This document shows, piece by piece, positions 9,482-18,384 of a stretch of DNA of 64,000 nucleotides; within the stretch, counting starts at the first letter, position 1; the number at the start of each line of letters is the position of its first letter. Under the pieces are notes generated by a model. The model was not told where the DNA came from. It made no database searches and was given only the letters and a program-made list of their open reading frames with translations. The stretch covers positions 3,968,001 through 4,032,000 of the forward strand of contig NZ_CP045652.1 in the NCBI RefSeq assembly GCF_009557615.1. The letters run 5' to 3'. This DNA is from Sphingobacteruim zhuxiongii. GTDB taxonomy: Bacteria > Bacteroidota > Bacteroidia > Sphingobacteriales > Sphingobacteriaceae. The position numbers and the translations under genes are program-made.

Positions 9482-9511
9482 CAAAGTTAAGGTTTAGCGA
9501 GTACTAAACAA
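9482..9511 (-). promoter_or_regulatory. ispH promoter (TTG-N19-TAACTTTG)
   Basis: Reading the minus strand, TTG at 9511-9509 is followed after 19 bases by TAACTTTG at 9489-9482, a full match to the Bacteroidota -33/-7 pattern (TTG, TAnnTTTG). Only four bases separate the -7 box from the ispH ATG. Confidence 0.65.
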
Positions 9512-9535
9512 TATTTTGAAACATAAATAAATATG

Positions 9536-10057
9536 CTATTTCAATACAAATTTGAATCCTAAGGAGAATCTACCAGGCTCAAAATGTGAACTATGCGAAA
9601 GATTCCACCATGGTTTCCAGTCAAAATGCATCGCTAGCGGCGTAGAAGGAATTCTGAACTCCAATCCTACAGCTGGACGAATTGCGACATCAACATGTGA
9701 ATCATCGTCCCAATGATCATCGTCATCATACCAATCTTTATCCCATTTTCCATGATCAATAAATGATAACTGAGGACCGATACCTACATACCATGATAGT
9801 CCACGAGCACCGGATATACGTTGATTATATGAATAATCTACACCTAACACGGTAATGTTGTCGCCGAATAATACTTGCGCATTACCTGCATTGAAGCCCC
9901 CAAAATTGTGTTTAATTTGCGGACCGAATAAAGTTTGTCCATCTCCGGCATCAATACCTAATCCTAATGCGGTACGATAAGGAGTTTGTGCTTGTACCCC
10001 CGTAGAAGCGATAAGAAATCCAAATGCCATTAAAATAGGCAGAATAATCTTTTTCAT
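9536..10057 (-). CDS. Predicted outer-membrane beta-barrel protein
   Basis: This 173-residue protein has a clean signal peptide (cleavage after ...GVQAQ, about residue 24) and alternating amphipathic strands with aromatic ends, such as LSWYVGIGPQLSF and a terminal FSLGFKFVLK, typical of small outer-membrane barrels. A short acidic and histidine-rich segment near residues 108-123 (WYDDDDHWDDDSH) lies in a predicted external loop. No family is certain. It is transcribed divergently from ndk. Confidence 0.7.
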   Translation of the reverse strand: MKKIILPILMAFGFLIASTGVQAQTPYRTALGLGIDAGDGQTLFGPQIKHNFGGFNAGNAQVLFGDNITVLGVDYSYNQRISGARGLSWYVGIGPQLSFIDHGKWDKDWYDDDDHWDDDSHVDVAIRPAVGLEFRIPSTPLAMHFDWKPWWNLSHSSHFEPGRFSLGFKFVLK

Positions 10058-10358
10058 AGTAATTATACTGTTTGTGATAATTCAAACTTTGTGAGTCAAA
10101 GTTTTCGCTGTTTAAACAAATAACTTGCCAAAAAAGGTTAAAATCCGCATCTAAATCATAAGACTACGTTAAAACACTGTGTCTAAGAGATGTAAGGCTT
10201 CATCCTTTTTCGTATTCTCAAAGAGGTTCAAATAGACTTTTTCCTGCTATTTCTATTTTCCCAATAAGATCTCAAAACAAAATGAAGTTTTTTTTAGTTG
10301 CATTACTAATAATTTATTCAATTGAAAACGTAACTTTGCAAAAAATTCTTAGAGTAAA
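10058..10358. promoter_or_regulatory. Divergent promoter region between beta-barrel gene and ndk
   Basis: The ndk promoter is marked by TAACTTTG at 10331-10338, a full -7 match, placing the start of transcription near 10345 and leaving a leader of about 14 bases; no good -33 TTG is seen at the right distance. At 10084-10104 lies a perfect inverted repeat, AAACTTTG-N5-CAAAGTTT, in the leader or promoter of the beta-barrel gene, possibly an operator or RNA hairpin. Nothing else is seen. Confidence 0.5.
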
Positions 10359-10778
10359 ATGGCTACAAACAGAACATTCACAATGATTAAACCAGATGCA
10401 GTTGCAAATGGTCACATTGGTGCTATCTTAAATGACATTATTGCTGCCGGTTTCAAAATCGTAGCGATGAAATACATCCACTTGACAGATACTTCTGCAG
10501 GTAACTTCTATGCAGTACATAAAGAACGTCCTTTCTATGGTGATTTAGTAAGCTTCATGACTTCAGGTCCTATTGTTGCGGCAATCCTAGAAAAAGAAAA
10601 CGCTGTTGAAGATTTCCGTACTTTAATTGGTGCTACTGACCCTGCAAAAGCTGCAGAAGGTACAATCCGTAGTAAATACGCAAAATCTATCGACGCAAAT
10701 GCGGTTCACGGATCAGATTCTGATGAGAATGCGGACATCGAAGGTAACTTCTTTTTCAGTCAATTCGAGAGATTTTAA
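10359..10778 (+). CDS. ndk: Nucleoside diphosphate kinase
   Basis: Ndk moves the gamma phosphate from ATP to other nucleoside diphosphates through a phosphohistidine. The 139-residue protein has the family start ([11 protein letters not shown]), the nucleotide-binding region [16 protein letters not shown], and the catalytic histidine H117 in the motif NAVHGSDS. Length is normal. It is a single-gene unit with its own -7 box upstream and an intrinsic terminator directly downstream. Confidence 0.98.
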   Translation: MATNRTFTMIKPDAVANGHIGAILNDIIAAGFKIVAMKYIHLTDTSAGNFYAVHKERPFYGDLVSFMTSGPIVAAILEKENAVEDFRTLIGATDPAKAAEGTIRSKYAKSIDANAVHGSDSDENADIEGNFFFSQFERF

Positions 10779-10798
10779 TCGACATTGAGATAATATAG

Positions 10799-10824
10799 AA
10801 AGGGGACCTACGGTCCCTTTTTTT
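10799..10824 (+). terminator. Intrinsic terminator of ndk
   Basis: GGGACC (10803-10808) and GGTCCC (10812-10817) form a stem with a 3-nt loop, followed by seven T's (10818-10824). The stem can extend by a G-T pair and A-T pairs. It is about 20 bp past the ndk stop. Confidence 0.85.
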
Positions 10825-10940
10825 GTGCATTTAGTTTCAGACAGGCTTGCACGCTAGAATGTTATATTATCATGTAAATCATTCATTTAAATGATTTATA
10901 TTTGGATATAAAGATGACGAAAAGGAAAACAAAAACACCC

Positions 10941-11918
10941 ATGAAAACAAATCAACTATCTTATTTATTCGCATTCCTCTTGTTTTTTATCTTCCTTCCA
11001 GGAATAAGTCAAGCTCAATTTGGCGGCTTGCTAGACAAAGCTGCGAAAGTAACCGGTGCTAAAGGCGCTAAAGTACTTGGTCTTGATAAAATATTTAAAG
11101 AACCAGAAGCCATCAGCACTAACTTTGATGATGTCAACCGCGATGGTCAGCAGATGCCTGATTTTCAAGCAGACGCAACTTTCAAAGCTTTAACCTCATT
11201 GCCAAAAAACACAGCAGGTGGATTTATATTAGCTGCAGGTCATTATGAAATTGATAACAAAAGCTATTGTTTGAAGGCCGGAACATTCGCTCCTTCGTCT
11301 GGTGATGGCTATATGTATGCTCCAACTTTAGGTAAGAAAAAAGAAATCGTAACAGCGATTCTAAAGAGCGCAGAAAAACATCCTGAAGTTAAACAAACCG
11401 ACATTCAGATGTTATTATGGACGATCATTGCGCGTACGAAATTCAGTGATTATTCAGGATCTGTAAAGGTCACAGCTATACAATTATTAACACCTCAACA
11501 ATTACTACAACTTGAGGGTGGGGCTTTAGGAATTCTGCCGTTTGACGTGGTTCAACAGGCAAAAGATAAACTTCCAAAAGAACTGCAAGCGGTTTTTGAA
11601 GCAGAAAACAAAATTAGAGGATTGGTATCATCCGGCAACTACACTTATGCCGAGTTTGAGCAATATGCAATTTTAGCGGGTATGGCACCGAAAAGAGAAG
11701 ATACGCCAAGCGGAATTTGGACATACCATTCAGATGGCTACTATGTTCGATATTTCCCAAGTGGATATAGCCGCACGAAGACACAAATCTACGTTCCTGC
11801 AGAAGCAATAGAAAAGAATGCAGGTAAAGCGTTAATTTACGATGCGACAGATGATATTGCATGTCCAGCAAACGTGGGTTCCCAACGACTTGCTCAAACC
11901 AATGAAATTTATGAATAA
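10941..11918 (+). CDS. Exported protein of unknown function
   Basis: I choose the ATG at 10941 (MKTNQLSYLFAFLL) because it begins a standard signal peptide ending ...GISQAQ; an in-frame upstream ATG at 10902 would add 13 basic residues. The mature protein of about 300 residues has no transmembrane helix and no domain I recognise. It contains a loosely regular helical middle (KKEIVTAILKSAEKHPEVK) with LLTPQQLLQLEGG, and a C-terminal part ending FPSGYSRTKTQIYVPAEA. It is probably periplasmic. Directly downstream lies the IS element, which did not interrupt it. Confidence 0.75.
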   Translation: MKTNQLSYLFAFLLFFIFLPGISQAQFGGLLDKAAKVTGAKGAKVLGLDKIFKEPEAISTNFDDVNRDGQQMPDFQADATFKALTSLPKNTAGGFILAAGHYEIDNKSYCLKAGTFAPSSGDGYMYAPTLGKKKEIVTAILKSAEKHPEVKQTDIQMLLWTIIARTKFSDYSGSVKVTAIQLLTPQQLLQLEGGALGILPFDVVQQAKDKLPKELQAVFEAENKIRGLVSSGNYTYAEFEQYAILAGMAPKREDTPSGIWTYHSDGYYVRYFPSGYSRTKTQIYVPAEAIEKNAGKALIYDATDDIACPANVGSQRLAQTNEIYE

Positions 11919-11989
11919 TAAAAGATTTTAATCTTTCGATTATCATATAAAAAAGGAAGGGGCTGTCTAAAAAGGTCTCTTAAAGAAAG

Positions 11990-12020
11990 AACCCCGTCAT
12001 TAAAAAATGGCGGGGTTTTT
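11990..12020 (+). terminator. Hairpin inside the left IS end
   Basis: AACCCCGTCAT (11990-12000) pairs with ATGGCGGGGTT (12007-12017) through 10 normal pairs and one G-T pair, with a 6-nt A-rich loop and a T-run after it. It sits just upstream of the transposase and may block read-through from the upstream gene, while also ending that gene's transcript. Confidence 0.65.
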
Positions 12021-12073
12021 CTGTTTTTTTGTCCTTAAGATTTTGTATCTTAAGGTGCACCCAAAAAAACAAT

Positions 12074-13702
12074 ATGGCAAACATACAATTCAAAGCGCTT
12101 CCATCCAATAGTCCGAGTCTATTTCCTGAGAATATTTTAGATCGTATTCCAATGAACCATCCGGTTCGGTTGGTGAGTCAGGTTGTTGATCAGTTGGATC
12201 TAGATCATATTATCCGTCAGTATAAAGGCGGAGGCACCACTAGTTTTCACCCTAGAATGCTCATTAAGGTGCTGTTCTACGCCTATTTAAGCAATATCTA
12301 TTCTTGCCGAAAAATTGAGCGCGCCTTACAAGAGAATATCCATTTCATGTGGCTTTCGGGCAATAGCACACCTGATTATCGTACGATCAATTATTTCAGA
12401 GGAAAGCGTCTTAAAGGACAGATACAAGAGCTGTTTGCAAGTATCGTTCGTATGCTGCATGATATGGAGTATGTTAGCCTGAAAGTTCAATATGTTGATG
12501 GTACCAAGATCGAGTCGGTCGCTGGTCGTTATACGTTCGTTTGGAAGAAATCGGTCGAGAAGAATAAGGTAAAGCTAGAAGCAAACATTGCTTCGGTTCT
12601 TTCGGAAATCGAGGCTCAGATCGCCCAAGACCAATCTTCATTAGGGCATCAAGAAGTTAGCAAGGCCATTGATAGCAGTCGGTTGAAGGAAAAGATCGAA
12701 GCGATCAATGCCAAGTTCAAAGGAGCCAATAAATCTACTGATAAGCAGCTTAAGAAACTTGAAGAGGACTATTTGCCTCGACTAGAGAAATATGAAGAGC
12801 AACTGGAAGTACTGGGAGATCGCAATAGTTATAGCAAGACCGATACCGATGCTGTGTTTATGCGGATGAAAGAGGACCACATGAAGAATGGCCAGCTTAA
12901 GCCAGCCTATAATACCCAAATCAGCACCGAAGATCAGTTCATCACCCATTACAGCATCCATCAAACAACTGCCGACACCACAACCCTGCCGGAACATTTG
13001 GAAGGCTTTGAGTCCCATTACGGAAAACAAAGCGAACAGCTTGTAGCAGACGCCGGTTATGGTAGTGAACAGAACTATGAATTGATGGAAAAACAGGGCA
13101 TAACTGCCTTTGTCAAGTACAATTACTTTCATGTGGAACAGAAGCGCAAGCATAAATAGGATCCTTTCTCGGTACAGAATCTGTATTACAACCAGCAAGA
13201 TGACTATTATGTATGTCCGGCCGGACAGAAGCTCAGCTATATCGGTCATGCAACCAGAGTTAGTACCAATGGATATACTGCCCGGGTAAGCTGTTATCAG
13301 GCTCAGCGATGCGAAGGCTGCCCAATGCGCAGTGGGTGCCATAAAGCAAAAGGCAATCGTATTATTGAAGTGAACCACAGGCTTGATCAGCTCAAGGCTA
13401 AAGCCCGAAAAAGACTGCTATCAGAAGAGGGAATGTACCATCGAAGCAAGCGACCCATAGAAGTGGAAGCTGTTTTCGGTCAGATGAAAAGCAACAACAA
13501 GTTTACCCGGTTCACGATGAAAGGACTGGAGAAAGTCGCTGTAGAGTTCGGTTTGATGGCCATTGCTCATAACCTCAGAAAATGGGCAAAAAAGTGGGCA
13601 AACGATGTCTTGTTTCGAAATGGTTATAGCGATAAAACACTATATACGATAAAAATTGGAGTCAGGAGCGTTAAAACCACAAAATATAAACTTACTGCTT
13701 AA
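12074..13702 (+). pseudogene. IS1182-family transposase broken by an in-frame TAG
   Basis: The frame starts at ATG 12074 ([12 protein letters not shown]) and runs to 13702 as 542 codons, except for a TAG at 13157-13159 (codon 362). The same frame continues after it with LYYNQQDDYYVCPAGQK and the C-terminal catalytic region (PIEVEAVFGQMKSNNKF), so this is one base change, perhaps AAG to TAG, and not a frameshift. The N-terminal part has the DUF772-like domain ([19 protein letters not shown]) and the first DDE region ([11 protein letters not shown]). Unless the TAG is read through, no full transposase is made and the copy depends on others for movement. Confidence 0.88.
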
Positions 13703-13748
13703 AACTCAAAAATGAAAACAGTAATGGAATCGCAAAAGCTATAAAACA

Positions 13749-13786
13749 GAAGAAGGTGCCTTTTTAGACACCTTCTTCCTTTTTTA
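13749..13786 (+). terminator. Hairpin inside the right IS end
   Basis: GAAGAAGGTG (13749-13758) pairs perfectly with CACCTTCTTC (13769-13778), with a 10-nt loop that contains part of the terminal repeat, then a T-run. It lies between the transposase and the convergent DUF2490 gene and would serve as a terminator for the transposase. Confidence 0.65.
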
Positions 13787-13796
13787 TTAAGCTGAT

Positions 13797-14471
13797 CTAT
13801 TTTACATTGATCACATGATGTAAAGACAGTTGCATTTGAAAGGTTCCTTTATTCGAACCTACATGTTGTAACATACTACCTACTTGTATTCCTAAATTAT
13901 CCTTCACTTTATACCCCACTCCAGCATACAGTCGGTTTCGATCAAAAGTTTTGAGTGGTTCAGGTTGAAATGCATTGATAAACACCTCTTCGTATAGCGC
14001 TATATAAGCTCCACCGGCAGCAAATTTCTTTTCACTTAGTGGTATATCCGCAAATAGACAATATCTCGCGCGTCCGTACACGTCTCTATCTTCTATAAAA
14101 CGTTCTTCAAGACGCAAACGATGTCGGATACGAGTGGATTGTAGATTATGTGTCCATACAAGATCTTGAAAAATCCGATGTTCATTGAACGGATTGTTAG
14201 GTGCTCCCTTTAACTCTGAATAAATGTAACCATAACCTAGCGTCGCAGTTAAGTTTGGCTTAATTTGGTATTGCCCACCTACTCGAATGAGGGTTTGGTT
14301 ATGATCACCTCCAAATTGAAAATCGCGAATTTGTAGCTCGTGGTAAATACCAAACTTGCTATTTGTAAATTTCGTCTGGCCGTAATAGAGCAATGCAGAT
14401 TCTAGTTTTTGAGCATAGGAACAACTGGTTCCAAACAGGAAAAGAATAAAAATAAGAGCGATAGATTTCAT
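13797..14471 (-). CDS. DUF2490 family outer-membrane protein
   Basis: This 224-residue protein has a signal peptide (MKSIALIFILFLFGTSCSYAQ) and the DUF2490 pattern: WxY or LLYYGQ near residue 28, ELQIRDFQFGGDHNQTLIRVG, then QDLVWTHN, RHRLRLEERF and GVGYKVKDNLGIQVG. DUF2490 proteins are predicted beta-barrels of unknown role in Bacteroidota. A cysteine at the signal end (GTSCSYA) could make it a lipoprotein, but the AQ cleavage site fits better. The -7-like sequence TATCTTG at 14477-14483 ends only five bases before the ATG, so a very short leader is possible. Confidence 0.85.
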   Translation of the reverse strand: MKSIALIFILFLFGTSCSYAQKLESALLYYGQTKFTNSKFGIYHELQIRDFQFGGDHNQTLIRVGGQYQIKPNLTATLGYGYIYSELKGAPNNPFNEHRIFQDLVWTHNLQSTRIRHRLRLEERFIEDRDVYGRARYCLFADIPLSEKKFAAGGAYIALYEEVFINAFQPEPLKTFDRNRLYAGVGYKVKDNLGIQVGSMLQHVGSNKGTFQMQLSLHHVINVK

Positions 14472-14563
14472 TCCCGCAAGATAAATAATACCATTAGAAG
14501 CTGAAATAATACCTAAGGTAATATTCTTGATAGATTAGCATGGTAATCAACTGAAAAAACAAA

Positions 14564-14596
14564 CCCATAGATTGATTTATATATTCAATCTATGGG
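14564..14596 (-). terminator. Terminator of the sulfatase locus
   Basis: CCCATAGATTGA (14564-14575) and TCAATCTATGGG (14585-14596) form a perfect 12-bp stem with a 9-nt loop, 37 bp after the sulfatase stop on the minus strand; the minus-strand sequence beyond it is T-rich. Confidence 0.8.
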
Positions 14597-14633
14597 CTTA
14601 TTTATTAATTATTAGTACAGCCTAAATCGATCT

Positions 14634-16157
14634 TTAGGTTATCTTTTGTTTGAATATTTCCTCCGCTTGAGGATCATCAAAAGCTTTTATTTGTTTAAGC
14701 AATTTCTTCTTCATTTTCTTTAAGACCTTCTGATAGGAAGGATCAGAAGCCAAGTTTTTCAACTCTTTAGGATCTTTTTCCATATCGAATAGCTCCCATG
14801 CTTCTACACGTTTGTAAAATCGAATTAATTTATATCTTCCAGATTTGACCCCGAAATGTGGTGATACTGCATGCTCGCCATTTTCAAAATAGTGATAATA
14901 AACATCGTCCCTATGTTTCTTATCTGTATGATTTAAGACCGACAGGAATGACTTACCCTGCATATCATCAGGTTTAGCGATTCCCGCAAGCTCTAATAGC
15001 GTTGGAGCGATGTCTGCATTGACGACATTCGCTTGAATCTTTGAGTCCGCAGGGATTAATCCTGGCTTTCTCATAATCATTGGCGTCCTAAACGACTCTT
15101 CATACATAAATCTCTTATCAAACCAGCCATGCTCTCCCATATAGAAACCTTGATCAGACAGGTAGATAACGATTGTATTCTCTTCTAATTTTTCTTGCTG
15201 AAGATAATCCAATACACGTCCAATATTACGATCCATAGATTGCGCTGTATTTAAATAGTCAATCATATAACGTCGATACTTCCACTCTGCTAGCTCTTTA
15301 CCTTTCAGATTACTATTCTTAAATTGCTCGAAAATAGGGCGATAGTACTTTATATAAGCCGCTTTTTGCGCTTCGTCCATACGTTTAAAGTTACCATCAG
15401 CCATCATCTCTTCAACAGAGTTGAACATCTTTAGATCATAGCCCATTCGCATATCCTTGTCAATTGACATTTCTTGAACTGCTGCAGCCTTCCTTGTTGC
15501 ATAATCATCATAGAAACTAGCTGGTAAAGGTATATTCTGCTGATCATAAGTTCCAAAATCCTTAGGATCCGGCATCCAGGTTCTGTGCGTTGCTTTATGT
15601 CCGATTACTAAACAGAATGGCTGCTCGCGATTGATTGTATCTAACCAGTTCAACGCTTTGTCTGTGACCAGGTCAGAAACATATCCATGCTCACGTAATT
15701 TCCCTTTTTTAGAGATAAAATCTGGGTTAAAGTAATGCCCCTGATCAACAAGGATGTCATAATAATCAAATCCCTGAAGCTTTTCGCCGAGATGAATTTT
15801 ACCAATCCAAGAAGTATGATAACCGACATGCTGTAACTCCTTCACAAATAAGTTTTGAGAGAAATCAAAAACTGAAGTTTCATTGTCTTTAAAACCGTTT
15901 TTATGACTATACTTTCCTGTCAACAATGTGGCCCTTGAAGGACCACATATCGAATTATTGACATACGCATTTGTAAATACCGCACCTTGTTTTGCTAATC
16001 GATCAATTTGAGGCGTCTTAGCAACTTGAGCGCCATAAGCACCAATTGTTTGATAGGAATGATCATCCGAAATAATAATAACAATATTGGGCTTCTTTTG
16101 CTGTCCTAGCGCAACAAATCCACATACGACCCAGATTAATGAAAGCAATATCCTCAT
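14634..16157 (-). CDS. Exported family S1 sulfatase
   Basis: This 507-residue formylglycine sulfatase removes sulfate from a sugar. The signal peptide ends near residue 18 (FVALGQ). Metal ligands are in IIISDDHS (D31, D32), and the sulfatase signature CGPSR at C71-R75 gives the cysteine that must become formylglycine; TGKYSHKNG and the later SDQGFYMGEHGWFDKR motif follow. The overall pattern resembles N-acetylglucosamine-6-O-sulfatases (S1_11 type), which act on heparan or related glycans; this subfamily call is from memory. It is the last gene of SusC/SusD locus 1, 6 bp after the BACON gene. No maturase gene is in the window. Confidence 0.9.
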   Translation of the reverse strand: MRILLSLIWVVCGFVALGQQKKPNIVIIISDDHSYQTIGAYGAQVAKTPQIDRLAKQGAVFTNAYVNNSICGPSRATLLTGKYSHKNGFKDNETSVFDFSQNLFVKELQHVGYHTSWIGKIHLGEKLQGFDYYDILVDQGHYFNPDFISKKGKLREHGYVSDLVTDKALNWLDTINREQPFCLVIGHKATHRTWMPDPKDFGTYDQQNIPLPASFYDDYATRKAAAVQEMSIDKDMRMGYDLKMFNSVEEMMADGNFKRMDEAQKAAYIKYYRPIFEQFKNSNLKGKELAEWKYRRYMIDYLNTAQSMDRNIGRVLDYLQQEKLEENTIVIYLSDQGFYMGEHGWFDKRFMYEESFRTPMIMRKPGLIPADSKIQANVVNADIAPTLLELAGIAKPDDMQGKSFLSVLNHTDKKHRDDVYYHYFENGEHAVSPHFGVKSGRYKLIRFYKRVEAWELFDMEKDPKELKNLASDPSYQKVLKKMKKKLLKQIKAFDDPQAEEIFKQKIT

Positions 16158-16163
16158 GGTATT

Positions 16164-16553
16164 TTATTTTTGTTGTTTAAAAACTAACGAGACGCTTTCG
16201 CCATTCGTTGATTTAACAAGTACCGTTGCCGTTCGTTCGGCCGATGTATTATTTTTCGCGACAATGACCTGCTGTGTAACTTTGGCAGAGCCGTATTTTC
16301 TGCTAATGGTTACCCAATTCGCTTCGGCCGCTGCTTCAATCCAGAACGCATTTGTTGTCGCATCTATTGTTAGTGCATATGAACCTCCCGCCGCAGGAAT
16401 GCTAGCAGGTATTTCATGTACAAGGTCAAATGTCCCTACTTGTGGTTTAACATGTTGATCCTTTTCACAGGATGAGAAGAAAATCGCACATAACAAGACA
16501 ATAAGATAGAAAGATTTATTGCGATTAAGAATTTGCATAATTTGACTTTTCAT
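16164..16553 (-). CDS. BACON-domain surface lipoprotein
   Basis: This 129-residue protein has a lipobox (LLCAIFFSSC) and a single BACON domain at about 45-128, with the typical strands IPAAGGSYALTIDATTNAFW, EANWVTISRK and RTATVLVKSTNG. BACON domains are found in Bacteroidota glycan-utilisation proteins and probably bind sugar or mucin. It lies 3 bp after susD and 6 bp before the sulfatase, so it likely acts as an accessory surface glycan-binding protein of locus 1. It is short for the position, where larger binding proteins are usual. Confidence 0.85.
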   Translation of the reverse strand: MKSQIMQILNRNKSFYLIVLLCAIFFSSCEKDQHVKPQVGTFDLVHEIPASIPAAGGSYALTIDATTNAFWIEAAAEANWVTISRKYGSAKVTQQVIVAKNNTSAERTATVLVKSTNGESVSLVFKQQK

Positions 16554-16556
16554 AGT

Positions 16557-18374
16557 TTACCAATTAGGGTTTTGTTTCCATTTACCATTTGTTAACTCCA
16601 GCATTCGCTGTTGAATTGGTAATAAATAATCTCTGTTTACTTTAAATCCATATCCGTTCGGCATCACCTGCTTGTATGGATCGATGTATCTTTTGCTGTC
16701 TGAAGCCTGTCCATTTAAATAGAAATTGATACTTTTTCCTGCTGGCGCCGTATCGAAATAGAGTAAGGCGTCGCCATAAAATCCTGTTGATGTGTTTTGC
16801 GTTGCTAGATCACTTCCGACAAAAAGTGCTCCCAACGGTCGTTTACCAACAAGCAATACATCAGCAGCAGCCCAACGCATAATATCATTCAGACGAGTTC
16901 CTTCGGCAACCATCTCCACACGACGCTCTCTACGTACGGCTTGTAAGGCCTTTGAAAGATTACGGAATGGATAATCCGCTTGGGTATTGTATTCCGCTTC
17001 GATGTTAACCGCTGGCATACCTACTCGGGTTCGTAAAGGCGTTAAAGCTTGAACCGCTAAGTTGACATCACCATCCAATTCTACAATCGCTTCTGCATAA
17101 TTCAAAAGCACTTCCGCGTAACGGAAATAAATTACCGGTGCCGCACTCATCCCATCATCCGTAGTCGCCGCTACGTTGTTGTACTCAACGTATTTGTACA
17201 TCGGGTAACCAGTTGTATTGCGGTTAAATCCACTTTGATTAATAGGCGGATAGCTTGGAACAACAGCGCCAGGACGTAGTGGTTGTCCAGCAACACCTGC
17301 TGTTTGAAACAATCGAGGATCACGAATGGTAGGTTGCAATTCCTCGCCATAGCTTTTTTGTGCTTGCTCACGTTGCAATCCAACAAATGGCTTACCTTCT
17401 CGAGTCAAATAGTCATCAACGAGACTTAAGGTGATACCAATATCTCCTCCAGCAGTTGATAAATATTTAGAAACTCCATGTCCTATATTTTCTGCTGGAT
17501 TATATCGACGGAATAATAAAACTTCTCTATCCCCTCTTAAATCCGTATTAATAAACATGTTTTTATAATCTTCCAATGGCTTTCCTGTGGAAGATATCTG
17601 CCAACGACCAGCATCCATGACCTTTTTCGCAGCATCACGTGCCTGCGTCAAATAAGAGCTAATCTTTTGCGCATTAATCCCTGGAGAAGCAAAACCTGTT
17701 GCCTTTGCTTGATGATATTTTTGCCATGTACCCTCGTGCAAAGCAACTCTTGAACTCATCGCCCAAGCAACATCGCGGTGAATACGCATGGTATTATTGT
17801 TTGATTGTACAGCCAATAATTCTCCTGCGCGATCTAAATCCTTTAGAATAGAATCAACAACAACTAATCTACTATCGCGTTCTAGAAATGTAGATTCATC
17901 TTCCGCATTCAACAGGCTATTTACCCAGCTGACATCACCATATTTCTTAACCAGGTTAAAATAGAACCAAGCTCTAAAGAAGTAAGCTTCGCCAAGGTAT
18001 TGATTAATGTCTGCAGCATTACCTTTCGCCTGCTTCGCTTGATTCAAGAAGAAATTTAATCCGCGAATCTGTTTGTATTCGGATAATTCCGTTGCATTTG
18101 ATATCGTTAACTGTCCATTCAGACGAGGATTTACAGTTGTAAAAATCATATTATCCGTCCGCGCATCATCATATGCCACACCTTCGCCTCCTGTAAAGTT
18201 CGGATGGTTAGGTAGTTGCTCATAAAATTGATTCATATAAAGTCTCAATTCATTGACTGAAGCAAGGCTTCCGCTCGTTGACAGTTGGTCTTGAGGCAGA
18301 CGATTTAAGAAGTCTTCACTACAGCTGCACGTGAAGATTAATAAAAGAATATATAGGGAATGAATTTTTTTCAT
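16557..18374 (-). CDS. SusD/RagB-family nutrient-binding lipoprotein (locus 1)
   Basis: I start this 605-residue lipoprotein at 18374 (MKKIHSLYILLLIFTCSC), where the signal and lipobox are correct; the frame is open for eight codons further up, which would overlap susC. Hallmarks are DFLNRLPQDQLS after the cysteine, FFRAWFYFNLVKKYGDV with its TPR-like helices, RYAEVLLNYAEA in the middle, and a C-terminal NRDYLLPIQQRMLELTNGKWKQNPNW. It caps the SusC pore and binds oligosaccharide. It begins about 10 bp after the susC stop. Confidence 0.94.
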   Translation of the reverse strand: MKKIHSLYILLLIFTCSCSEDFLNRLPQDQLSTSGSLASVNELRLYMNQFYEQLPNHPNFTGGEGVAYDDARTDNMIFTTVNPRLNGQLTISNATELSEYKQIRGLNFFLNQAKQAKGNAADINQYLGEAYFFRAWFYFNLVKKYGDVSWVNSLLNAEDESTFLERDSRLVVVDSILKDLDRAGELLAVQSNNNTMRIHRDVAWAMSSRVALHEGTWQKYHQAKATGFASPGINAQKISSYLTQARDAAKKVMDAGRWQISSTGKPLEDYKNMFINTDLRGDREVLLFRRYNPAENIGHGVSKYLSTAGGDIGITLSLVDDYLTREGKPFVGLQREQAQKSYGEELQPTIRDPRLFQTAGVAGQPLRPGAVVPSYPPINQSGFNRNTTGYPMYKYVEYNNVAATTDDGMSAAPVIYFRYAEVLLNYAEAIVELDGDVNLAVQALTPLRTRVGMPAVNIEAEYNTQADYPFRNLSKALQAVRRERRVEMVAEGTRLNDIMRWAAADVLLVGKRPLGALFVGSDLATQNTSTGFYGDALLYFDTAPAGKSINFYLNGQASDSKRYIDPYKQVMPNGYGFKVNRDYLLPIQQRMLELTNGKWKQNPNW

Positions 18375-18384
18375 TGTGAATACA

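Larger units (their letters stand above)
11949..13785 (+). mobile_element. IS1182-like insertion sequence with imperfect terminal repeats
   Basis: The two ends are imperfect inverted repeats of about 29 bp. The left end (11949-11977) and the reverse complement of the right end (13757-13785) share AAAAAAGGAAG, differ at three of four bases, and then share TGTCTAAAAAGG. Between them is one transposase gene with a nonsense codon. Because the outermost bases are A/T-rich, the exact boundaries are uncertain, and no target duplication is clear. Both ends contain strong hairpins that could stop transcription entering or leaving the element. Confidence 0.8.

Noticed and set aside
12782..13378. 198-codon minus-strand frame inside the IS
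   Set aside because: It lies opposite the transposase and has hydrophobic low-complexity sequence typical of antisense translation.
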